NCBI GenBank assembly: GCA_021442155.1
Contig: CM038216.1
Location: 86,834,945 to 86,898,944, forward strand
Direction: 5' to 3'
Length of the DNA: 64,000 nt
DNA from: Cymbidium sinense
Lineage: Eukaryota > Streptophyta > Magnoliopsida > Asparagales > Orchidaceae
Numbering within the stretch: position 1 is the stretch's first letter; the number at the start of each line of letters is the position of its first letter. The notes under the pieces are model-generated. The model saw nothing but the letters and a program-made list of their open reading frames with translations. It had not been told where the DNA came from and did not search any database. Of the stretch, positions 10,815-21,389 are shown one piece after another. The position numbers were made by a program, and so were the translations under genes.

Positions 10815-12311
10815 CTCTAAACTCACAAAACCCTAAAACCACAAACCCAACCACAAACCCCAAATCCTAAACCCTAAAAAGCTAAAAACATAATCCTAAA
10901 CTAAAAAAAACTTAAACATAAAATAATTAAATAAAACCTAAACCAAAATATAATTAAAAATATACTAAAACTAAAACAAAACCTAAACCTAAATAAAAAA
11001 CCAAAAAAGAAAATAAAATAAAAAATCAAAACTAATCTAAAATAAAATAAATAAAAACCTAAATAAAATAAAAACTAAACATATAATAAAAATAAAAGAA
11101 ACCTAAAATAAAATAAAGTAAAAACTAAATAAAAACCTAAACCTAAAAATAAACCTTAAAATAAATAAAAAATAAAACTTAAACCTAAAAAACCTAATAA
11201 AATAAAATAAACTAAACCTATTAAATAAATAAAAAAATAAATAAAACCTAATCTTAAACCTCAAATAAACTAAACCTAATACCAACTATATAAATAAAAT
11301 AAACTAAAAATAAACCTAAACTAAAATAAATAAAAATGCAGATATAAAACCAAACCAAAATAAAATAATATAAACCTAAACATAAAAGATAAACCTAAAC
11401 CTATGAAAAAACTAAACTAAAATAAAAACTAAATATAAATAAACTAAATAAAATAAAACTTAAAATAAAATAAACTAAATAAACATAAACTATGGTTTTC
11501 TTAATTTTAAAAGATAAAATAAATAATTAATATATAAACCCAAATATGCTAGGCCCTAAACTGGCCCTAAACTACCTCTAACCTAGCCCTAGGCCCAAAT
11601 AAAACCCAGGCCACAACCCAGGCCCTGAGCCCTGAGCACTAAACTAAACTAAACAGGCCTAGCAAACTAAACTGAGCCCTAAATAAACCTAAACCACCCA
11701 TGGACCTGACCCTAAACCACAAGGGCAATCCCTGACTCTAAAAACCTAACCTAAACTAAATAAACCTAAAATGAAATAAATAAGAAAACCTAAAACCTAA
11801 AATAAAATAAAATAAAATAAAAAACCAAATAAAACCTAAAACTTAAAAATAAAAAAATAAAAAAAATAAAACTAAATTAAAATAAAATAAATTAAAAATA
11901 AACATAAATAAAATAAAATAAAAATAAAACCAAAAAAATATTAAAGAAACTATGTAAAATAATTAAAATAAACCTCAAATAAAATAAAATTCTAATTAAA
12001 TAAACTATAAATAAACTTAAAATAAAATAAATAAAATAAATAAATAAAATAAACAAAATAAAATAAACCTAAATAATAAATAAAACCTAAACCTAAGCTA
12101 AATAAATAAACTAAACTATAAAATAAAAAAACTAAATAAACCTAAACCTAAACTAAAAATAAAACCTAAAATAAACCAAAATAAAACCTAAAAAAAAATA
12201 AAATAAAACCTAAACCTAAACCTAAAATATAAAATAAAACCTAAACTTGAAATATATAATAAAAAATAAAACTAAACTAAAAATCAACATAAACTTAAAC
12301 CTAAACCTAAA
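10815..12311. repeat. Composite telomere-like satellite without a GR-RBP fragment
   Basis: CCCTAAA-type start, AAATAAA array (10905-11490), junction motif TTTTCTTAATTTTAAAA at 11496-11512, then a GC-rich variant block (11540-11745; CCCAGGCC, CCCTGAGCC, GGCCCTAAAC), then a second AAATAAA array to 12311. After the 11.5-kb junction the usual GR-RBP fragment is missing. No gene. Confidence 0.85.
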
Positions 12312-12329
12312 AAATAGAAGTTGATGTAG

Positions 12330-15300
12330 AACTTGATGATGATTCATATAAAGATTTAATAGAATTACCTTTTGATTGATACTTGCCTTATTTTCATAAT
12401 TTAGGAAAGAAAGGGTTAATCCACATACTTGGTCAAAGCATTGGGTTACTTCAAAGAATATGTAAGAACAAATGCAAAAGCTCTCAATCAAGATGGGACT
12501 AAGATTTGTGCGTGGGTCAGTCGATGATGATGATTACGTCATCACCAATCATTTGGAATTAATAGGTTCTTTTCAAATCACATTAACTTATATGAGGAGC
12601 TGTGTTTAGAAACTTCAGATGATCTAGATGATTTTGAGGTGAAAGATGCATCGCCAGAGTTTAAAGAAGAGATCAAGTCAACCATTGATGAGCTCAAGGA
12701 AATCAACTTAGGAATTGAAGAGGATCCATGCCAGACATACATCAGTTCTTTGTTGAATGAAATTGAAACCAATGACTTAGTTAAGCTATTGATTGAGCTT
12801 AAGGACCACTTTCCATGGAGTTATGAAGAGATGCCTGAATTGGCTTCTAATGTAGCAGTCCATAAACTAGTAATAGAGCCAATTGCTAACCCTATCAAGC
12901 AAGCTCCTAGATGCATATGATTAGACATAGAACAATAGGTCATTTCTAAAGTCAAGAAATTAATCAATGTTGGCTTCGTCCAGGAAGAAAAATACCTACC
13001 TAGTTAGCCAACATCATCCCAATTAAGAAAAAAAAGGTCAAATTCACCTATGCATTGATTTTAGGAATTTAAATAAGGCATGTCCAAAGATGAATTTTCT
13101 ACCAATCCCAGCGATGGTGGACATTGCCTCATCTCATGTAGTCTTCTCTTTCATGTATGGCTCATATGGATATAACCAAATAAAGATGGTTCCTGTAGAT
13201 GAAAGAAACACTACCTTTAGAACCCTGATCAGAATCTATTGCTATAAAGTCATGCCTTTCATCCTTAAAACTGCTGATGCTACATACCAGTGGGCTATGA
13301 CTCAAATCTTTGGTGAACTCATTCTTTCATCATGTTGATTATCAAAAGTAGAGAAAAGGAGGACCATCTCTTTTACTTAAGAGTAGTTTTTGAACAACTA
13401 AGACAATTTAACCTCAAAATGAACTCCATGAAGTGTGCATTCAAAGTAGCTTTAGGAAAATTCCTTGGGTTTGTTGCCTGACACTAAGGAATTAAAATTA
13501 ATCTGGAGAAGATTAAGGCAATATTAGAAATGCCACCCCCTAAAAGTTTAACTCAACTTAAATCATTCCAAGGTAGTTGGCATATCTAAGATGCTTTATA
13601 TCCAACCTATCAAGAAGATGTCAGCCATTCTCAGCACTTAACAAAAAGGATGACAAGTGTGAACATGCCTTCAAAGAAACATTGCCTTCAAAGACATCAA
13701 GCTGCTCATACTTTACACCGTTGTGTTAGATGACTCCCTTGGTGCTTTGTTGGCCCAAAGCAATAATGAAGGGATGGAAAATGCACCCTACTACCTCAGT
13801 CATCATCCAATCTCTACTTAGGCTAATTATCCACCCATTGAGAAGCATTGCCTAGCTTTAATCTTTGCATCCCAAAGCTACAGCACTACATGCTTCCTCA
13901 TAAGGTGAACTTAATCTCTAGGATCAATCCACTATAGTATCTCATGACACGATCAATGCTATCCTGATGGTTGACATGACATTCCGTGATCCTCTTATAG
14001 TTTGACATTACCTTCATACCCCTCCATGCGATGAAAGGATAAGCGCTAGCGATTTTAAGAAAGACACCCACTTCCTACTCTCCTCTTGATGATCTCCGAT
14101 GAACAAATCATGAACTAAGGGATACTAGCATTCACCATTGGGAGATGTACTTTGATGGGTGGCTTCTTCTTAAAGAGGAGAATAACCATAATCTATTCCA
14201 AGAAAGGTAGAATAGTTCTCTTAACTCCAGACATGATGTGATGAGATTCTCTTATCATCTATCCAATCCTTACACCAACAATGAAGCCAAATATGTGGCT
14301 CTAATTATCGATCTGGAGTTAGTTATTACTCCAAGCAACCAGAACATCAACATCTTTAAGGATTTTCAACTAGTTATCAACTAAATAGCTGGGTCATATA
14401 AGGTTATAAAGCCCATGCTCCATCACTACCATAAGTACACCATGGAGTTGTTGGCCCAAATCCTAGAGGTTACCATTTATAAGATTCCTCGATGAGAGAA
14501 TTTTGTAGTGTATGCTTTAGCCAAGCTTGCTAAAAAGTTGGCATATCCAAAGGATGAGTCCATATCAATAAAGGTCCAAAATAGATAAGTCTTATCCCAT
14601 ATTGATATTAAACTCATCAAAAAGTACTCTCTTGAAGGGGAGGTTGCCATTGCCAAGAAGGACAATGTGTTAGATTGAAGGCAACCATTCATGGATTACC
14701 TAAATAAAGGAAAACCATCTCAAGAGCCCATTAGATGAAGCAGAGAGCACTTTCCTACATTCTTGGGGATGGTGCCTTATATTGGCGATCTTTCGATCTT
14801 ATGTGGTTACATTGTTTATACTAGCATAAAGCTTGTAAGATTATTACTGAGGTACACTCAGGATTATGTGGAGCCAACAAATCATGTCTAAAGATGAAAG
14901 CCATATGAAGATACAAGGATACTACTGGACATCGAAGATCAAAGATTGCACGGATATGGCTAGGCAATGCCACCAATGTCAAGTACACATTATGGTCCTA
15001 CACTAATTGCCCAACATTATACATCCTACATTGGCCTCATGGCCATTCGAGTGTTGGGGTATTGACATAGTGGGTTTGATTGATCCTCCTTCTTTCAAGG
15101 GTCATCAATTCATCTTAGCTGCTATTGACTACTTTTCCAAATGGGCGAAGGCGATTCCGCTCAAAGAGGTCACATCTCAGCATGTGCTCTAATTTTTTAA
15201 AAACCATATTGTATATAGGTTTAGAGTGCCTCGAGAAATTATATTTGATAATGGTATTGCATTTAAGAGCACCAAGATCAACAACTTTTTCTGGAGTCAC

Positions 15301-15960
15301 AACATATATTGGAGATATTCTACCATCAACAGCCTAAGGGAAAACGGCTTAGCAGAAGCCTTCAATAAAACTCTCATCCAAATACTGAAGAAGACACTTA
15401 ACAACTACAAGCAATAGTGCCATTAGCAGTTAGTTGAAACCCTATGGGCCTACTGCACTACATATAGAACTCCAACTAAGTCTACTCCTTTTTCTTTAGT
15501 GTATGGGTCCGAAGTCGTTCTACCATTATAAGTCCAACTCCCATCACTAAGGATAGTTATGGGTAGTAAGATCATAATAGAGCAGAACACCAAGTTGCGG
15601 TTAGAAGAGATCAAAAGGTTGGAGGAGAGATTCATATGGGCATGCCAAAATCTCAAGTTGTACAAAGCTAAAATGATTCAAGCTCAGAACAAGTTGGTCC
15701 ATACTAATGCTTTTCAAGTAGGGGAGCTTATTTTAGTTTTGATAAGACTGATTGTTGCTCGTCATAAGATGGGAGGCAAGTTTGAACCCACTTGGGAAGG
15801 CCCTTTTTCCATAGAGAAGGCCTAGCAAGGAGGATTTTATCAGCTTATTAATCATAAGGGAGAGTGCCCAATGCTTCCAATCAACGGGCTCTACTTAAAG
15901 AAATATTATAAATCATGTTTGAAAATAATTATCATCAAGAAAATTCCATTTCAAATTTAA
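12330..15960 (+). pseudogene. gypsy pol pseudogene (RT, RNase H, aRNH, integrase)
   Basis: Domains are read across frames. Linker at 12639-12920 includes LIELKDHFPWSYEEMPEL and KLVIEPIANPIKQAPR. RT at about 12925-13560 has its first catalytic motif altered (FMYG where FMDG is usual) and its second reduced to HVDYQ near 13331-13345 instead of YVDD. RNase H lies at about 13690-13960. The second RNase H-like region, 14140-14560, has MYFDG, NNEAKY, LVIN and LAKLAKK. Integrase: zinc-binding CHQC at 14968-14979, DDE residues kept in WGIDIVG, FDNG and LAEAFNK (15055-15360). The GPF/ING tail runs to about 15910. There are many stops and frameshifts, so pol is dead. Confidence 0.88.
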
Positions 15961-16999
15961 TCTCTTCTATGTTGAAAGTATTCTTGTTTGTGAATCCTCC
16001 ATTGTGTTTAGGTAGTAATGAACTCGAGGGTCCTATCCTTCATCAATAACAAATAAAACACAAACTATACACAAACATATAAAACAAACACATATCTTTT
16101 GTCTCGCTACTCTAGAGATAACACCCAAATGACACTCACTCAAGATACCTAGGTTGATGTCTAGTGTGTGTCACCCTAATGGTCTTCTTACTTCGGAGGA
16201 TGTAAACCTACTACACTTTTCTTCCTTACTTGGCCACTACACACCGATGAGTGCCTTGTTAGTTTGGTAGGCCTTACTGCATGGCCAATAAGCTACCTCT
16301 TGTTGGCTTCATTTAAGAGCATGTGAGTCTGCTATGCTTTCTTCTTGGATTAGCCTTCATGCACTGACTGGGTTGAGTATATTTGAGGTTTAGGATAAGT
16401 CCAATAACAGCTCCTACCCTCCTGACTACTTCAAGTCTGGGTCCAGTCCTTCCTCAGGGTTCCCTACTTAGTAGTCACTCTAGGTCAAATATTATATGTC
16501 CCACCGATGATAGACTATACAGATGTTCAGTTTCGCTTGGAAAGTTGTAAGGCTACATGCTTTCTTTCCAGATTGATCATTGCACACTCATGGGAACCTT
16601 AGGTTGGTTGGTTCTGCTAACAGATACAGCACTCATGCAGATAAATACACCTTAGGTTGGTTAGTTCTCGCACCTTAGGATATACCACTCATATGCTTTT
16701 TCCTTGAGTTGGCCAATGTACACCTATATGCTTTCTTTTCTAGAGCTTAGGTAATGCCCATAGTAGCACCTCCCCTATCGGTACTATATTTGGATCACAT
16801 CCTTTGCGACCATATTTAGACACTACCTAGGTTACTATCAGATTGGACTATTTCTCTTTCCTTATAATCACCTCTGTGTTTAGAGAATCTATCTTGTGGA
16901 GGAGTAGATTCTCCCTTAGTCCAATAAATCTAAGATAGGTCAAGACCGACATACCCCCTTCTCAGTGTGGTCCCTCGCACACTAATAGGGTCCATGTAG

Positions 17000-17042
<43 letters not shown>

Positions 17043-18330
17043 CTTGTGGATTAGGAGGACACTCCTAGCTGTACCTTTTCCCAAGCAAGCATCTTATCTC
17101 AGAAGAAAACACCCCATAGATATCTAGAATCACGATTACTCTTGAGTTGATATAAGTCCCCAACGAAATTCACTAAGTAGTCTCCCCTAAGTTTGGTTCC
17201 ATTTGTTGTGCTACCAACAGGTCACCCTAGAGGTTTTTCCCTACTTTAGAAGTTGTAAGTCTAATATGCCTTCTTCCTAGCACAGTCATTGCATAGGCAA
17301 AGGAAACCCCTTAGGTTGGCTAGCACTACCCCACGCCCAGTAGACTGTCCCTTTGGATTTATAAATCTGAGATAGGGTAAGTCCGATATAGCTCCTTCTT
17401 AGTGGGTCCATCGAACATCGACTTGGTCCATAAATAACTCTATAAAATTTGATTGAGCTCACATCCCCAGCTGATAAGCCCTTAATTTGAAATCAAACTA
17501 AACCAAATAAATCATACCAAATCACATGAAATTAAGATAAAATTAATCCTGACTACTTTTGAGTTCCCCAACAACATTCACTCAGTAATCAGCTTGGCTT
17601 AAGTTTGATTTGTTGTGCATCCAACAGGTCACCCCAACGGTTGTTCCTCATTTTGGAAGATGTAAGTCTGCTATGCCTTTTCTCTAGCACAGTCATTGGA
17701 CATCGAAAGGCAACCCCTTAGGTTGGCTAGCTCTACCTCATAGTTAGTAGACTATCCTATTGGATTTGTAAACCTGAGGTAGGTCAAGGCTAATATGACT
17801 TTTTCTCAGTGGATCCATCACACATTGATAGGATCCATACATTAACTTAAATTAAATTAAACGTAATCTATTTTTTTCTAGTGAAGTTAAATCTTACCCT
17901 TCTCCCCAGTAAAGCCCAAAATCATATATAAATAAGTCAAGCAAACAAATCAAATTCAAAACCAACCTTCCCAGTGGAGCCAAATTAAATCAACTCCCCT
18001 AATGGAGTCTAAATCAAAGAAATCCAACCAAATTATTATTCTTAGTGGATACATCCCCAAACAAATCTATGAAATTAAACTCAAATCCCAATCCCCTGTA
18101 CATAGCCCAAACCTGCTTCTCTAGTGGAAGGTTCATATACCCGATCCCCAGCAGACTCGAGCCCTAGTAGATGTGCCTCTACATCAATTAAAATAAAATA
18201 AATTAAAGTTGATTCAAGCTTAATCCATGGTGGATTATAGATTCTTTTCCCCAGTGTATCTTCTTTCCATAAATCATATAATCAAATCAAATTAAAACCT
18301 TATCCCCAATAGATTTCCTTCTTATATGCC
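15961..18330 (+). repeat. Tandem-repeat 3' region of the gypsy element
   Basis: Non-coding DNA after integrase with degenerate repeats. The clearest pair is CCAACAGGTCACCC at about 17214 and 17621 (period about 407 bp), each followed by a TGTAAGTCT..ATGCCTT..TAGCACAGTCATTG block and CCCCTTAGGTTGGCTAG. A related copy begins near 16165. From 17870 to 18310 short CCCCAGTGGA-like motifs recur every 25-60 bp. Tat/Ogre elements are known for hypervariable tandem repeats in the region between pol and the 3' LTR. The same repeat family appears inverted at 48360-50580. Confidence 0.75.
17004..17039. repeat. (AT)18 dinucleotide microsatellite
   Basis: An uninterrupted AT run of about 36 bp within the gypsy 3' region. 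Confidence 0.97.
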
Positions 18331-18529
18331 CTCGACAGACCCTCACATGTCATGTCCAATGCATGTGTGATCCCCCTGATCTCCCTCCATGTCCTTGACA
18401 TGAAATTCTCATCAAATCTTATTTCTTCTCTTATGCACACCTTTAATTCTTCACCCAAAACTAACAATGTATTCCTTCAAATTACATCATCTTAACATTA
18501 TAATCAACATTTTATGATTTGTGATGGTG

Positions 18530-19880
18530 CAAGCTCAAACTAACTATACAATATCATGCTAAACATATTAGTGTGAATTAACACACTATATTATATTATA
18601 TATATGATGTTATATTACAATTTGCTATAATATAATATATTTTCTAACATTACACCTCATTAGAATCACTTAAAAGTAACAAATAACAAAGTTTTCTCAA
18701 AAATATGAATATTGTTCATTTTAGATGTACAATTATTTATTTTCTATTAGAAATGGTACAAAATAGCATAATTTTGGTGTTGTTTCTCATTGTGTGCGAT
18801 GAATTTGGCCAAATTCTTCCATCTTAACCTTCAAAATTAACATTTTTGTGAGTTTTGACCTAATGTATTATAACAAAGTAAAACATACTAAAATGTATAA
18901 TAACATTTAGTAACACACCACCACATTCATATATATGTGAAGTTATATTGTATACATTATATTTTAATATGCTTTCATATAATATATTATCTTACATTAC
19001 ACCTTAAAATGAATCACATTAGAAAAAAAATTATAAAATTTGTTTGAAAAATGAATATTTATTTTGGATGCAAAATTCCATTCTTTTGATTAAATGACAC
19101 AACATAGCACACCCCAATGATGTTCCTAAAGCTTACCTTAAATTTGGCCAAATCCATCATCTCGACTTATAAATTAGTATTTTTATAAATTATACTAGTA
19201 CAAATCTACTACATCATACTATAACAAACTAAAATATGCTAAACAAAAAGTAGTAATACACAATAGTATGCTATAATGCATGATGCTTATACTATGTTAT
19301 GGCATCCTATATTATAATACACTATAACATATTATATTATATTATATTGCATATCACATCAAAGATTGCTTAAGGTAAAAATCATAAAATTAGTCTAAAC
19401 AATAAAAAACTATATATTTTAGTTGTATCATTTACATATTTTAAATTAAAATAATATATTATGATGCCATGCTCTATCTATTATGAATTTGACCAAATTC
19501 CACCATTTTAAAGTTTAAATCAACATTTTTATAAATAATGCTTGTGTAGGCTCAATTTGCATGATTGTAAAATACTAAAAGAATTTAAAATGCAGAGAAT
19601 ATGATATATGATGTTATACTATGCTACAACATATAATATTTATTTTGAACATAAAATCTTACTTTTATAAGTGGATAACACACCTCTATTATAACTAATT
19701 CCCACTTCAAATTTAACAAATTTCATCATCTCATTTATTAAATCAATATTTTTATGATTTATATTAATATAAACTAACAAAACCATAATATACTAAAACA
19801 TTTCAAAACATCTTATAACATCCAAAAACACATCACTACATGCTCAAATATATGATGCTACATTATACTATAATATATGG
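18530..19880. repeat. AT-rich tandem satellite, period about 340 bp
   Basis: Four degenerate copies, recognised by AAATTTGGCCAAATTC-type segments at about 18804, 19140, 19484 and 19707 (spacings about 336, 344 and 223). Each copy also has an ACATTTTTAT/ATTTTTATAAAT block and an (ATATT)n-rich part that reads TATATGATGTTATATT. The last copy is shortened. There are no reading frames. It may be part of the gypsy element's distal end or an independent satellite; I cannot tell which. Confidence 0.75.
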
Positions 19881-20367
19881 TATTATAATATGATTTAGGA
19901 TTAGGGTTTAGGTATTCAAATCTCTCAATAGTCAGGAAAGTCTCTTGAAGGCATTTTCTTTAGCTACCATAACTATGTTAGGATTAGGTCTTTCTTTAGA
20001 TCTACTCCCAATGATATTTTTATTTAAGGTTTAGGGTTTGGTTAGTTTAGGGTTGGTTTAGGGTTTAGGGTTTAGATTTAGGGTTTAGAGTTTAGGGGTT
20101 TAGGTTTAGGGTTTATTTAGGGTTTGGGGTATAGGGTTTAGTTTTAGGTTATAGGGTTTTTAGAGTTTTAGGGTTTAGGGTTTAGGGTTTAGGATTTTAG
20201 GGTTTTAGGTTTTAGGGTTTAGAGTTTATGGTTTAGGGTTTAGGGTTTAGGGTTTAGGGTTTAGGTTTTAGTGTTTAGGGTTTAAGGTTTAGGGTTTTAG
20301 TGTTTAGGGTTTTGGTTTAGAGTTTAAGTTTTAGTTTAAGATTTAGGGTTAGGTTTAGGGTTTAAGG
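19881..20367. repeat. TTTAGGG telomere-like array, G-strand orientation
   Basis: First array with TTTAGGG on the top strand. It begins after ATTTAGGATTAGGGTTTAGG, is interrupted by about 110 bp of non-repeat sequence (19915-20025), then gives TTTAGGG units with TTTTAGGG, TTTAGAG and TTTAAGG variants. It marks the inverted orientation compared with 252-12311. Confidence 0.9.
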
Positions 20368-20783
20368 TTTTTTTTAACAGAGAATATATTAAAATTAAAC
20401 ATTTTTATTTTAAATTTTATCAACCAAGTCGCACCCCAAGTTTTCTAAGACACAAGTGATGGCATAGATAAAAAATGAGCACCCATAGAGCAAATTTAAA
20501 ACCTAAGATAAGTAGAACCGTCTTTACCATAAATAGTTCATAAGCGGTATCAATCAATTCTTGGTTTCTATCCCAGAGATTTGAGTAGCGGATAAGCCAT
20601 CATATATAATTATCCACCACCAAGTCCTCAGTGCTCCTCCTCCATAACCAGCTCGACCACCACCTCTATTCCACCAACACCTAGGATCCCCACACCATTA
20701 TGATAAGGCTCCACCTTTGCCTCCAGCTAGATCTAGCCAAGTTGATGGTGATGTTCCAGCTATCAATGTTCTGCCCATTCTTT
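20368..20783 (-). pseudogene. GR-RBP 3' fragment retrocopy, copy 5 (minus)
   Basis: Read on the minus strand it starts near 20783 at the NGQN.. segment (reverse complement GGGCAGAACATTGATAGCTGG), has a glycine tract, the shared 3' UTR (reverse complement of ATAAATAGTTCATAAGC, AGATAACTAG-like sequence) and a poly(A) run at 20368-20375 on the TTTAGGG side. The frame is broken by deletions. It is the first inverted copy. Confidence 0.82.
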
Positions 20784-21385
20784 GGGTTTAGGGTTTAGGG
20801 TTTAGAGTTAGTTTAGGGTTTAAGGTTTAGGGTTATAGGTTTTAGGGTTTAGGGTTTAGGGTTCTAGGGTTTAAGGTTTAGAGTTTATGCTTTTAGAGTT
20901 TAGGGTTTAAGGATTAGAGTTTATGATTTAGAGTTTAGAGTTTAAGGTTTAGGGTTTAGAGTTTAGGATTTAGGGTTTTGAGTTTAGGGTTTTAGGGTTT
21001 TTTATTTAGGGTTTAGGTTTTATGGTTTTATAGGGTTTTATTTAGGTTTAGGGTTTTTTTAAAATATTTTACCGTAGTTTAGGTTTATTTAGTTTATTTC
21101 TATTTATTTGAGTTTATTTTATTTTCCATTTTATTTTTTATTTTATTTTTTTATTTAGTTATTTTATTTATTTTAGGTTTTTTCTATTTTAGTTTAGGTT
21201 TTTTTTTGTTTATCTTTAGGTTTAGGTTTATTTTTTAGTTTTATTTTTATTTTATTTTTTTGGGTTTATTTTATTTTATTTTAGGTTTATGTTTAGGTTT
21301 TATTTTATTTTAGGTTTAGGTTTTAGGTTTATTTTATTTAGGTTTATTTTTAGTTTAGGTTTAGTTATTTTAGTTTATTATTTTT
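20784..21385. repeat. TTTAGGG array passing into TTTTATTTTAGG array
   Basis: TTTAGGG/TTTAAGG units to about 21050, a weak junction element (TTTTTTTAAAATATTTTACCG), then TTTATTTTATTTTAGGTTTAGG-type sequence up to the LINE 3' end. Confidence 0.87.
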
Positions 21386-21389
21386 TTGG

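Larger units (their letters stand above)
12312..18330 (+). mobile_element. Decayed Ty3/gypsy element, Tat/Ogre-like, 5'-truncated
   Basis: Plus-strand order: pre-RT linker, reverse transcriptase, RNase H, second RNase H-like domain, integrase with C-terminal tail, then a long non-coding repetitive 3' region. No gag or protease precedes the linker; telomere-like DNA starts immediately upstream, so the 5' half and 5' LTR are gone. No LTR can be delimited at either end. The dual RNase H arrangement and the integrase tail ending in PINGLYLKKYY are typical of the plant Tat/Ogre lineage. It occupies the point where the flanking telomere-like arrays change strand. Confidence 0.85.

Noticed and set aside
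252..12311. A functional chromosome end
   Set aside because: Repeats are too degenerate, interrupted by retrocopies, flanked by other DNA, and present in both orientations in one window; interstitial or subterminal satellite fits better.
18530..19880. A CRISPR-like or regulatory repeat array
   Set aside because: Repeat units are long, degenerate and contiguous without unique spacers, in plant nuclear DNA; a simple satellite is sufficient.
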